Made by a program: the position numbers and the translations under genes | Notes under the pieces: generated by a model | Database searches by the model: none | What the model saw: the letters and a program-made list of their open reading frames with translations, nothing else | What the model was told of the DNA's origin: nothing | Shown here: piece by piece, positions 53,908 through 61,563 of the stretch | Layout: every line of letters begins with the position of its first letter | Numbering within the stretch: the first letter of the stretch is position 1 | Assembly (NCBI GenBank): GCA_032260385.1 | Contig: JAVVEL010000017.1 | Location: 1 to 61,587, forward strand | Reading direction: 5' to 3' | DNA from: UBA9300 sp032260385 | GTDB taxonomy: Bacteria; Bacteroidota; Bacteroidia; Bacteroidales; VadinHA17 | Length of the DNA stretch: 61,587 bases

Positions 53908-54201
53908 ATGGATGAAAATTCCAAAATTCTAAATCGTCTCGACAAGATCGAGCAAATGCTCCAGGATCAAAGCCTGCAAAAAAAAGAGATTCTTACACTA
54001 AACGAGGCAGCAAGCTACCTGGGAGTTTCAAAAAGTCATCTGTATAAGATGACATCGGCAAGGACAATTCCTCATTACTGTCCTACCGGTAAAATTATTA
54101 GGTTTAAGCGATCAGACCTTGATCATTTTTTACAATTAAACAAACGAGATAGCCGTGAACAAATAGAAAATGAGGCGATTAAACATTCAATAAAAAATTA
54201 A
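53908..54201 (+). CDS. Excisionase-family helix-turn-helix protein
   Basis: A 97-aa DNA-binding protein (an in-frame ATG at 53857 would add 17 residues but lies almost on the predicted transcript start). After a short coiled coil (ILNRLDKIEQMLQDQ) comes the MerR/Xis-like winged HTH: LTLNEAASYLGVSKSHLYKM, TIPHYCPTGKIIRFKRSDL. Such proteins act as excisionases or regulators of element replication genes. Four bases separate it from the next gene. Confidence 0.85.
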   Translation: MDENSKILNRLDKIEQMLQDQSLQKKEILTLNEAASYLGVSKSHLYKMTSARTIPHYCPTGKIIRFKRSDLDHFLQLNKRDSREQIENEAIKHSIKN

Positions 54202-54205
54202 ACGC

Positions 54206-54574
54206 ATGAATGATTTCTATAAAAACTATTTAAAGAAACTCATAACCAATCTAAAAAATGAGAATTATATAGAAAAATACACTAATGTGAAAGATGATTG
54301 GTATACCTGGAAGGAAGCAATATGTACTATAGATTCTTCTATTGGAAGAAATACTATACTGTGCTTCTTAAAGACTTTTGGGATTTTGGATAATTATAGC
54401 CATCCAATCCTTAACAACAAAGATTTCAATTATTTTAAACGGGCGCTTAATAGGCATCCGACGTATCCCCAATCGTTTTACTACGATAACTATGTGTACT
54501 TTATTCATGGGAAAGGGATACATGAAATAAGAAAATTATTACGGGCAGCCAGAGCTGCTGGATGCAACATTTAA
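54206..54574 (+). CDS. Hypothetical protein between HTH and DUF3987 genes
   Basis: A 122-aa protein, rich in Tyr and Asn, with DDWYTWKEAI near residue 30 and a basic C-terminus (KGIHEIRKLLRAARAAG). No family recognised; the two halves could each be small winged-helix-like DNA-binding units. Its position right after an excisionase-like gene and before the helicase/primase-like gene suggests a role in element replication control, by context only. Confidence 0.6.
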   Translation: MNDFYKNYLKKLITNLKNENYIEKYTNVKDDWYTWKEAICTIDSSIGRNTILCFLKTFGILDNYSHPILNNKDFNYFKRALNRHPTYPQSFYYDNYVYFIHGKGIHEIRKLLRAARAAGCNI

Positions 54575-54581
54575 TTAATCC

Positions 54582-54610
54582 AGTGCCCCTTGTGATTTTT
54601 AAGGGGCACT
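54582..54610 (+). terminator. Attenuator-like hairpin before the DUF3987 gene
   Basis: AGTGCCCCTT (54582-54591) and AAGGGGCACT (54601-54610) form a perfect 10-bp stem with a 9-base loop, ending 14 bases before the DUF3987 ATG, followed by AAAATTTTT. It can act as terminator/attenuator or mask the start region. Confidence 0.75.
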
Positions 54611-54624
54611 AAAATTTTTATTTA

Positions 54625-56049
54625 ATGACAATAAATGATTTTCAAAACACTGAAGATGAGTCAAAAAAATCATCTCAGGAGGCTGCTAATGCTGAATTAA
54701 AAGGTCAGGAGAATGTTAACAAACAAGATCAAATCGTTCAAAACGAAACAGATGAGAAAAATGAAGAACCAGACCTACTTTTAAATTCCCCAGATATCCC
54801 TGAAGAGATATATGATCTCCTCCCAAGCATATTAAAGAATGGAGCCGAAATGTTCCAATCTAAACGGGAAAAGGATGTATTCCTTACAAGTGCACTTACA
54901 GTCCTTAGCGGTTGTTTCCCGTCCATTACCGGAGTGTACGATAACAAAAAGGTTACCAGTAACCTCTTCAGTTTTATTATTGCACCACCAGCATCAGGAA
55001 AGAGCGCCCTGGCTGCTGCCAGAGACCTGGTAACTGAAATACACGATGACAAGCAACAAGAATCAGAAACGGAGTATTCTACCTCGAACGATGACTCAAG
55101 GCAACCGCAAAAAGTATTGCTTATACCGGGGAACATAAGTGCCGCTGAGATGATTGCCTTACTGAATGCAAACAACGGCCAGGGAATAATATGCGAACCT
55201 GAAGCCGACACTATTAGCAACTGCCTCAAGCAGGATTGGGGTGGATTTTCGGACCTGCTAAGGAAAGCATTTCATAACGAACCTATAAGTTATGCACGCA
55301 AGAAGAAACATGAATACATAGAAATTAAAAAACCGAGATTGTCATTAAGTCTTAGCGGAACTCCAAACCAAGTATCATCCTTAATTAAATCCGTGCATGA
55401 CGGACTCTACAGCAGATTCATATTTTATGTTTTCAGGAACATACCTCAATGGAAGGATGTGTCGCCTAAAGACGGTGTACCTATATATGATGAGTATATT
55501 GCCAATTTACAGAAGGATATAAAATATATATATAATATATCCAGGAGTAAAGAATTTAACTTTGATCTGACAGAAATACAATGGACAAAGTTAAACAATC
55601 AGTATACAGATTATTTAAGAGAGTCCGTCACATTTATTGGAAGTGACACCTCAAGTATCGTAATGCGCCTTGGTCTTATACAGTACAGGATAGCTATGGT
55701 ATTATCAATACTTCGATATTTTGAAAAACCATTGCAGGATCTTACCCTGGCCTGTAGTGATTTAGACTATGGTATAGCAGAAATTATGGGAGAAATATAC
55801 CTGAAGCACAGCCAGCTTTTGTATAAAATAATGACCAAGCAGCTGGATAATGGACTAAAAGGAAATATTAAAAATTTCTTTAATCACTTGCCAATAATTC
55901 CATTTCAGAGAAAAGATGCTGTTCTGATTGGTGAGAAATTGGAATTGGCGCCAAGGACAGTGTCAAAATACCTTAGAAAGTTAGTGGAGGGCAAATACCT
56001 TTACCAGGATAAATCACAAGGACCATACTACCGCGACGAAAATAAATAA
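54625..56049 (+). CDS. DUF3987 protein, replicative helicase/primase-like ATPase
   Basis: A 474-aa protein. A polar N-terminal 50 residues precede SPDIPEEIYDLLPSILKNG and the P-loop APPASGKSA (Lys126, Ser127). Further on come GIICEPEADTISNCLKQDWG, LRKAFHNEPISYARKKKH and LSLSGTPNQVSSLI, the DUF3987 pattern, then a C-terminal winged helix (KLELAPRTVSKYLRKLVEG). DUF3987 ATPases replace or support replication initiator/helicase functions in phages and integrative elements. The inverted iterons directly after its stop codon may be its target. Confidence 0.85.
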   Translation: MTINDFQNTEDESKKSSQEAANAELKGQENVNKQDQIVQNETDEKNEEPDLLLNSPDIPEEIYDLLPSILKNGAEMFQSKREKDVFLTSALTVLSGCFPSITGVYDNKKVTSNLFSFIIAPPASGKSALAAARDLVTEIHDDKQQESETEYSTSNDDSRQPQKVLLIPGNISAAEMIALLNANNGQGIICEPEADTISNCLKQDWGGFSDLLRKAFHNEPISYARKKKHEYIEIKKPRLSLSLSGTPNQVSSLIKSVHDGLYSRFIFYVFRNIPQWKDVSPKDGVPIYDEYIANLQKDIKYIYNISRSKEFNFDLTEIQWTKLNNQYTDYLRESVTFIGSDTSSIVMRLGLIQYRIAMVLSILRYFEKPLQDLTLACSDLDYGIAEIMGEIYLKHSQLLYKIMTKQLDNGLKGNIKNFFNHLPIIPFQRKDAVLIGEKLELAPRTVSKYLRKLVEGKYLYQDKSQGPYYRDENK

Positions 56050-56055
56050 AAAGGT

Positions 56056-56146
56056 GCGTGCCAAGTGTGCCAAGTGTACTAACCATTGTATAATACACGT
56101 TATCAGGAATATAATGTGATTGGCACAGTTGGCATAGTTGGCACGC
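56056..56146. repeat. Inverted 9-bp-period iterons, candidate origin
   Basis: TGCCAA occurs at 56059-56064 and 56068-56073; its complement TTGGCA occurs at 56120-56125, 56129-56134 and 56138-56143. Spacing within each group is nine bases, and the outer arms GCGTGCCAA/TTGGCACGC mirror each other around an AT-rich centre of about 46 bases. It starts seven bases after the DUF3987 stop. Confidence 0.8.
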
Positions 56147-56527
56147 TACTTGTCTCTCATGATTCATGTTTCAAAGCATGTAAACTACCTCAAATACCTT
56201 GATTTTTAGCTAAAGCTACTCCCAGGTTATTACCATGCTTTACTATATCAACCTTTTTACATTTCACTGGTATTTTATCATTCCAACCCTAACAGCCTAA
56301 TATAATGACTTTAAACAATTTGTCAAGAAGTGCAGCCGTAAGCTTTACAGGTCTATTCATTTAATGATGTTTAAAAAAGGTCGATAGTAACGACACACTC
56401 CGAAAAAATTTTCCCATAAAAAATTCTTGTCCGAATATGCCTACACGCTGACCACATCATCAGCAACCCCCCCTGGGCGTTGACCGGAAACCTACCCCGG
56501 CGCATTAATAATCTAAAAACTTAAATT
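56147..56527. other. Gene-free region downstream of the iterons
   Basis: About 380 bases with no convincing gene on either strand. It contains short dyads such as GTCG/CGAC near 56381 and a GC-rich patch (CCCCCCCTGGGC near 56466) just before the next gene. It may complete an origin or serve as a leader for the 117-aa protein gene. Confidence 0.5.
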
Positions 56528-56881
56528 ATGGTAACAATTATTGATTACACAAAACGCAAGAACAAGGAAGGAAAAGAATTCAACGCCTTGATCCTTCAGG
56601 GTGGCATCGAACTGGTAAAGTCCAAAGAGACTGACAACTATTATGCTACTGCTAAAAGAACATCGATCACTTCCACTTTTGATGACAAAACCTGTGAAAA
56701 GCTGATTGGCACTGAAATTCCCGGTTCCATCAAGAAAATGATCTGTGATCCCTACGAATACACTATCGATGAAACGGGAGAAATTATTACTCTTTCTCAT
56801 CAGTGGGTTTACCTCAAAGAAGGTGAAACGCTTGAGGAAAAGATAATGGACGAGAAGGTTGAAAAACCTTCGATGATATGA
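56528..56881 (+). CDS. Small element protein, ssDNA-binding candidate
   Basis: A 117-aa beta-rich protein: VTIIDYTKRKNKEGKEFNAL, LQGGIELVKSKETDNYYATA, ISTTF-like ITSTFDDKTCEKLIGTEIPG and YTIDETGEIITLSHQW. It has no named family that I can state, but I recognise it as a recurring gene of Bacteroidota integrative elements next to a Sak4-like ATPase. Small size, beta content and a strong terminator right after the gene suggest an abundant protein, possibly single-strand-DNA binding. That function is inferred. Confidence 0.7.
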   Translation: MVTIIDYTKRKNKEGKEFNALILQGGIELVKSKETDNYYATAKRTSITSTFDDKTCEKLIGTEIPGSIKKMICDPYEYTIDETGEIITLSHQWVYLKEGETLEEKIMDEKVEKPSMI

Positions 56882-56886
56882 TAATC

Positions 56887-56908
56887 GGGGACATACGTCC
56901 CCTTTTTT
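56887..56908 (+). terminator. Intrinsic terminator between the 117-aa gene and the ATPase
   Basis: GGGGAC-ATAC-GTCCCC followed by TTTTTT, six bases after the stop codon. The ATPase gene starts 22 bases further, so its expression would rely on read-through. Confidence 0.9.
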
Positions 56909-56929
56909 ATTAAAATAAAACTATAGATT

Positions 56930-57787
56930 ATGAAATTACATAAAGCGGAAAAAAGGCAGGCCAGGATAAAAATGGCACTGCAGGGACCATCCGGATCAGG
57001 AAAAACATACAGCTCCCTTCTACTTGCCTACGGTCTGTCGGGAAGCTGGAATGATATAGCAATAATAGACACTGAAAATTATTCTGCCCATCTTTATTCT
57101 AACCTGGGCGATTACAATGTCTTGACCCTACCCGCCCCTTTTACTCCTGAAAGATATATCCAGGCAATCGAAGAATGTGAAAAAGCTGGTGCTAAGGTTA
57201 TCATCATAGACAGCATATCACATGAATGGGAAGGACAAGGCGGGATATTAGAGGTGCACAGTTCAATGGCAGGTAATAGTTTCACCAACTGGAATAAGTT
57301 AACGCCTCGTCATAATGCTTTTGTACAAAGGATACTTCAATCACCGAGCCACATTATTGCCACTATCAGGACCAAGCAGGATTATGTCCTGTCAGAAAAA
57401 AACGGCAAATATGTACCGGAGAAGGTGGGACTGAAAGGGGTAACAAGGGATGGCCTCGACTACGAATTCACTCTCGTCTTTGATCTTGATATAAAGCATT
57501 ACGCTTCTGTGTCAAAAGACCGTACTGGAGTATTCGACGGAACACCTCCTTTTGTAGTTACTCCGGCTACCGGGGAGAACATTCTTTCCTGGTGTTTAAG
57601 TGATTCACTGGTAAAGAAGATTAAAAACCAGATAGACCAGGCGGCTACAAGTCAGGAACTGAGGAATATTCTAATTAAATATCCGACGCTCAGAGAAGAA
57701 ATCGAACCGTTGTGTATAGCAAGGAACAGGGAATTGCAGACCATTCCCGAGAATAATACTGTAAAACCTAAAACAGAAACCACATGA
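56930..57787 (+). CDS. Sak4-like AAA/RecA-fold ATPase
   Basis: A 285-aa ATPase. Walker A GPSGSGKT is at residues 19-26, Walker B VIIIDSISHEW near 85, with a RecA-core-like IIATIRTKQDY strand. LKGVTRDGLDYEFTLVFDLD is typical of the phage nucleotide-binding (Sak4) type, which act as single-strand annealing/recombination factors. The C-terminal 60 residues are helical. Its stop overlaps the next ATG by four bases (ATGA), so it is coupled to the DUF3871 gene. Confidence 0.85.
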   Translation: MKLHKAEKRQARIKMALQGPSGSGKTYSSLLLAYGLSGSWNDIAIIDTENYSAHLYSNLGDYNVLTLPAPFTPERYIQAIEECEKAGAKVIIIDSISHEWEGQGGILEVHSSMAGNSFTNWNKLTPRHNAFVQRILQSPSHIIATIRTKQDYVLSEKNGKYVPEKVGLKGVTRDGLDYEFTLVFDLDIKHYASVSKDRTGVFDGTPPFVVTPATGENILSWCLSDSLVKKIKNQIDQAATSQELRNILIKYPTLREEIEPLCIARNRELQTIPENNTVKPKTETT

Positions 57788-58755
57788 ACCAGTTAATAAA
57801 AGAAAACGTGGGTATAGATAATGAGATTGAGATAGCACAGACATCTTCCGACCAGTTCATGAGTGCAAATACCAGGTCGATACCCTATAATGAATTAAAA
57901 CATAAAAGCATTATACCATCATTCAAGGATAATGAATCTACAATAAGCCATACCGAGTTTATTGACGCTTTAGGTGAAGTCTGTGACAATTTCTTTCTTG
58001 GGGAAAGAATCCTGTCGCCTGCTATCAGGGTATCACATCCTATAAGGGGAAGAATACCCCAGGCAGTGGGTAAGCCTGCTAAGGAGCTAAAAGAGAACGA
58101 AAAGACAGTTTATTATGAGAGGATGGCATTCGTATATGAAATACCAGGCATATCAGCCAGTATCAACGGGAACAACCACACCCTCTCTGTTGGTGGTGTT
58201 AGAGCATACAACCAGGAGAACCTTTACAGCAGGAAGACCGAAGAGAGGTTCAAAGTGTTTATAGGTTTTCAGAATACTGTATGCATTAACCTGAGCATCT
58301 TTACTGATGGTTTGCAGGATGATATGAGGATAAAGACCCTGGCAGAGCTTAAGTCTGAAATCTTAAAGCTGTTTAATGGATTTAAGATAGAGAGTCAGAT
58401 TAATGCTCTTGATAAGCTGAGTGAATACGAGCTTACAGAACACCAGTTTGCATGCCTGTTAGGGAGATCAAGGTTGTATAATTTTCTTCCTGCAGCAGAT
58501 AAGAAAAAGATAACCAGGCTTCCTTTAAACGACAGCCAGGTATCCGTTATAGCAAGAGGTTTTTATAATGATCCGAATTTTGCACGATCCCGGGAATCAG
58601 GCATCAGCCTGTGGAATGTCTACAACCTTTTGACAGAGGCCGTCAAGACATCGTACATTGACAGTTTCCTTGCAAGAAATGCAGGCTCTACGGATTTTAT
58701 CTTGCACCTGGTGGATTCTTTCGATTCCGGGGAGCAATCGTGGTTTTTAAGTTAA
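57784..58755 (+). CDS. DUF3871-family protein
   Basis: A 323-aa soluble protein: FMSANTRSIPYNELKHKSII, DNESTISHTEFIDALGEV, SPAIRVSHPIRGRIPQAVGK, VGGVRAYNQENLYS, QNTVCINLSIFTDG and ISLWNVYNLLTEAVK. This is the DUF3871 pattern of Bacteroidota mobile elements, an unassigned family somewhat like phage DUF932 proteins. Coupled to the ATPase gene, it may be its partner in recombination. No catalytic motif is certain. Confidence 0.85.
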   Translation: MNQLIKENVGIDNEIEIAQTSSDQFMSANTRSIPYNELKHKSIIPSFKDNESTISHTEFIDALGEVCDNFFLGERILSPAIRVSHPIRGRIPQAVGKPAKELKENEKTVYYERMAFVYEIPGISASINGNNHTLSVGGVRAYNQENLYSRKTEERFKVFIGFQNTVCINLSIFTDGLQDDMRIKTLAELKSEILKLFNGFKIESQINALDKLSEYELTEHQFACLLGRSRLYNFLPAADKKKITRLPLNDSQVSVIARGFYNDPNFARSRESGISLWNVYNLLTEAVKTSYIDSFLARNAGSTDFILHLVDSFDSGEQSWFLS

Positions 58756-58767
58756 CCCCTTATAGTA

Positions 58768-59019
58768 ATGGACAATGAAGAATACCTGAAAGAACTGCTC
58801 AAATGGGTATCATCAGACAGCTTGCTCGTTATTGACGGGGAAGGTTTTGTGAGACGTATTTACTGCCCTTTTGAGGTCATTTGTCTTGCAGAGTTCAGTG
58901 ACATCGATATTGGAGAGAAAGTGTCCGTAGACGCTTATAAAATATCCCTGTCTCTAAAGGAAGTGTACATTATTAAAGGGAAGGCATACTTAATTTATTA
59001 CTTCAAAATAATCTTATAG
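58768..59019 (+). CDS. Small hypothetical protein
   Basis: An 83-aa protein beginning 12 bases after the DUF3871 stop, hence the last gene of that operon. LVIDGEGFVRRIYCPFEVICL and KVSVDAYKISLSLKEVYIIKGKA suggest a small beta-barrel. No family recognised. It is followed by an inverted repeat and a terminator. Confidence 0.6.
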   Translation: MDNEEYLKELLKWVSSDSLLVIDGEGFVRRIYCPFEVICLAEFSDIDIGEKVSVDAYKISLSLKEVYIIKGKAYLIYYFKIIL

Positions 59020-59020
59020 G

Positions 59021-59077
59021 AATGTCGAGTTATGCTGCATTTTCCAAACCCTTTTGAGATGGTTTTATCTCGACATT
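59021..59077. repeat. Inverted repeat after the small hypothetical gene
   Basis: AATGTCGAG (59021-59029) and CTCGACATT (59069-59077) are perfect complements; inside, CCAAACC can pair with part of GGTTTT. It starts two bases after a stop codon. It could be a structured 3' end or a protein-binding site. Confidence 0.6.
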
Positions 59078-59112
59078 AAATAACCAAAAACCACTGAAAA
59101 GGGGTAACAATT

Positions 59113-59141
59113 GCCACCTGTCATATTGATGGGTGGCTTTT
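59113..59141 (+). terminator. Terminator of the DUF3871 operon
   Basis: GCCACC/GGTGGC with further inner pairs (about 10 bp including two G-U) and a small loop, followed by TTTTA. Confidence 0.75.
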
Positions 59142-59147
59142 AGTTAA

Positions 59148-59342
59148 ATTCTAAAGATAATTAATGAACAGTACCTTAAGGGTGAGTATTATGCAATTCG
59201 AAATCGCAACAAGTTCGGAATACCTGTGTATGCATATCATATCCTTGATTGGGAGTTTATAGCTGCATATTTTAATCGGATGGATGGTAATGATATAAGG
59301 GAAGTGTATTATATTGGCTTGTTTATCAGATCAAAGATGTAA
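59148..59342 (+). pseudogene. Start-less 64-codon coding remnant
   Basis: An open frame between stops with protein-like composition and no ATG until near its end: INEQYLKGEYYAIRNRNKFG, then VYAYHILDWEFIAAYFN and VYYIGLFIRSKM. GTG or TTG starts are also lacking at its beginning. It is probably the 3' end of a truncated gene, or is started at ATT/ATA. No family recognised. Confidence 0.4.
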
Positions 59343-59921
59343 GAATAAATTTGACTTGCATTATTCTATTTCATAAATTTGGTAATCGATTGCCTGTCCG
59401 ATAATTAAAAATTAAATTGTTTTAGTAAAAGTCAATTGTCATGAACACTTCATAATACCTAGATTTTATAAAGTAATGTTAAATATCATTCCTACTATTA
59501 CTTTAGTTCAGAATAAGGAAGAATAGTTGATATATGTAAATTTTGTACCGCAATCAATTCAAACCATTTAATGGGATAAATTAATTTAACATAATACTCT
59601 AAATGAACTTCTTGAAGAACTTGGGTAATCATAGTTATTATTTTCTGTCTTATCCAGAATACTTGTCACAATGTGACAGTGAAAACCAAACCAGATATTG
59701 CTGAAGAATATGCAGTAGGAAGTAAGTCAGTCATAAAACTGATTGAGAATTTCCAAGAATACTTAAGAATAATTGAGATTCTCTATCTTGTTAACAATGT
59801 TGTTCCTAACTATTGTGTGAAAGTCAGATTATTGTTCACCCTATCAACTTATAGATCTCATGTCAAATAATTAATTACTAATTCGATCTCTTAAATAATA
59901 AAACACTATTCTAATAGATTT
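59343..59921. other. AT-rich region without a convincing gene
   Basis: About 580 bases. The only notable signal is a 15-bp palindrome TGTCACAATGTGACA (59664-59678). A 65-codon GTG frame beginning inside it (59673-59870) has low-complexity composition and is not called. Confidence 0.5.
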
Positions 59922-60929
59922 ATGAAATACCTTGTTTTAAATAAAGTGACTTTTTATACTCTCTTATTAGTATTAGCTGTTTCTTGTAATAAAGATCCAA
60001 TTAATAATTACGATTGCCCAAATTTTTATAATTACCCCTATTCTCCTTACAGTTACCCAATAATGCATCCATCAGGAGAATTAATAGGATTCAACCATAC
60101 ACCAATTCAAGAAATAATATATAACTATGGGTATGAATGCCCATTGCAAGCGACATACATATATGATGATTCTAAAGCTGGGTTTTGGCTAGCAGACACT
60201 GACGGGAACAATATGAGAAGAGTTTTATCTTATTACTTATATAATCCTTCCTGGTCCCCAGATGGTAAATCTATTGTTTTTAGTAATGGAAATATATCTA
60301 CTATGCCTTTTGATGGAGAAAAATTTGATACAACTTCCATAATACAATTATCAAATACAGGTCATGATTTCTATCCTTGTTGGAGTAGAGACGGTAATTA
60401 TATTGCCTACGATAATACTGAATGTGGTTCTGTAACAAATCCTCCACCCGAAAATGGATGTGGTATACTTATAACTGATCCTAATGGATATGAAAAAGAA
60501 TTCATTATTGAAAGAAGAAGATTTCCATATTGGGGTCCAAGTAATGATACACTATTTTACGGATTATTCTATTATGACTTGGTTAACAAGATTGAAACTA
60601 TCATACTAAATACTGATTCGATTAACCTATGGGTAAAAGGTAGGCCACTCTATCATCCGACTAAAAATAGAATATATTTTACAGCTAAATATATTTATAC
60701 CCAGGACCATTTCTCGCTCTATTCTATTGATCCCTTAGGAAAAGACATTAAAATTATTTTAGACAATCCTATTGATAGCTTCTCTTTTACACAAGATGGT
60801 AAAATACTATATGTCCCATTTGATAATTCTAAGATAGATGACTGTTTAGGAACTATATGGATAATGAATGACGATGGATCTAATAAAAAGCAAATAACCA
60901 CAAACTCTTTTACATATTCAATTAACTGA
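59922..60929 (+). CDS. PD40/TolB-like beta-propeller lipoprotein
   Basis: A 335-aa predicted lipoprotein: the lipobox is LAVSC at about residue 22. The mature part has WD40-like/PD40 units: YNPSWSPDGKSIVFSNGNIS, FYPCWSRDGNYIAYDNT, FPYWGPSNDTLFYGL and FSFTQDGKILYVPFD, ending in GTIWIMNDDGSNKKQIT. Such propellers usually bind proteins or glycans at the cell surface. Strong AT bias separates it from the core genes. It lies five bases upstream of a protease fragment on the same strand, so the two were probably an operon. Confidence 0.8.
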   Translation: MKYLVLNKVTFYTLLLVLAVSCNKDPINNYDCPNFYNYPYSPYSYPIMHPSGELIGFNHTPIQEIIYNYGYECPLQATYIYDDSKAGFWLADTDGNNMRRVLSYYLYNPSWSPDGKSIVFSNGNISTMPFDGEKFDTTSIIQLSNTGHDFYPCWSRDGNYIAYDNTECGSVTNPPPENGCGILITDPNGYEKEFIIERRRFPYWGPSNDTLFYGLFYYDLVNKIETIILNTDSINLWVKGRPLYHPTKNRIYFTAKYIYTQDHFSLYSIDPLGKDIKIILDNPIDSFSFTQDGKILYVPFDNSKIDDCLGTIWIMNDDGSNKKQITTNSFTYSIN

Positions 60930-60934
60930 ATCAT

Positions 60935-61531
60935 ATGAAAAAAATAAATTTATTACTTATTTTATTATTTGTGCTATCAACATTAAATGCACAGAGAAAT
61001 CCTCTCGATGAAATTCTAGTTTATTTCAGCTCAGGTGTAATTCAATCAATATCGTTTGAGAAGGATAAAGTAGTTAAAACAGCAAAGATTTCTTCTGATA
61101 GTTTAAAGAATGATCTTAGAAAGATTGGAATCCATGAATCTATGCTTCATATAGCTATACCATCCTTTGAAAAGAAGGATACATTAACAATTTTAGATGA
61201 TAACACTAAATTAACCCAAATCGATATGACGAAATTGTTTAGGGTAGAACTTGATGAAGACATGCCTAAAGACTTAATTATCAGCAAACTAATTAAACTT
61301 CCATATGTTCTCTGGGCTGAATCCAACTCTACTATTGTATCTTGTGCTACTACACCGAATGATGAATTTTTTCAAGATGAACAGTGGAATCTTAAAAACT
61401 CAACCACACCTGGTGCTGACATTCATGCTACAGATGCATGGGATATTTATAAAGGCAATCCCAATAATATTATTGCTATAGTTGATTTCGGTTTGGATAG
61501 CCACGATGATAGAACTACTCCCTTCCCTTAG
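60935..61531 (+). pseudogene. Truncated S8 (subtilisin-like) serine protease
   Basis: A 198-aa product with signal peptide MKKINLLLILLFVLSTLNAQ. Residues about 25-120 look like a fervidolysin-type propeptide, followed by NDEFFQDEQWNLKNS, the linker that precedes the S8 domain, and AIVDFGLDSHDD with the expected catalytic Asp184. The frame then runs into RTTPFP and a stop, so the His and Ser of the triad and over 250 residues are missing. The break is 33 bases before a terminal palindrome, which suggests an insertion or rearrangement rather than a simple contig cut. Confidence 0.75.
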
Positions 61532-61563
61532 ACAACTATTTCACTAAGTTAAGTATTCTTTTC

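Noticed and set aside
54206..54574. Phage antirepressor (KilA-C-like) assignment
   Set aside because: Only general resemblance in size and basic C-terminus; no conserved motif could be identified.
56168..56360. Minus-strand frame opening with MNRPVKLTAALLDKLFKV
   Set aside because: It is interrupted by two stop codons within about 64 codons; too short and broken to call, though it may be a remnant.
59673..59870. 65-codon frame starting with GTG
   Set aside because: The start lies inside a palindrome, composition is low complexity, and there is no supporting context or recognisable motif.
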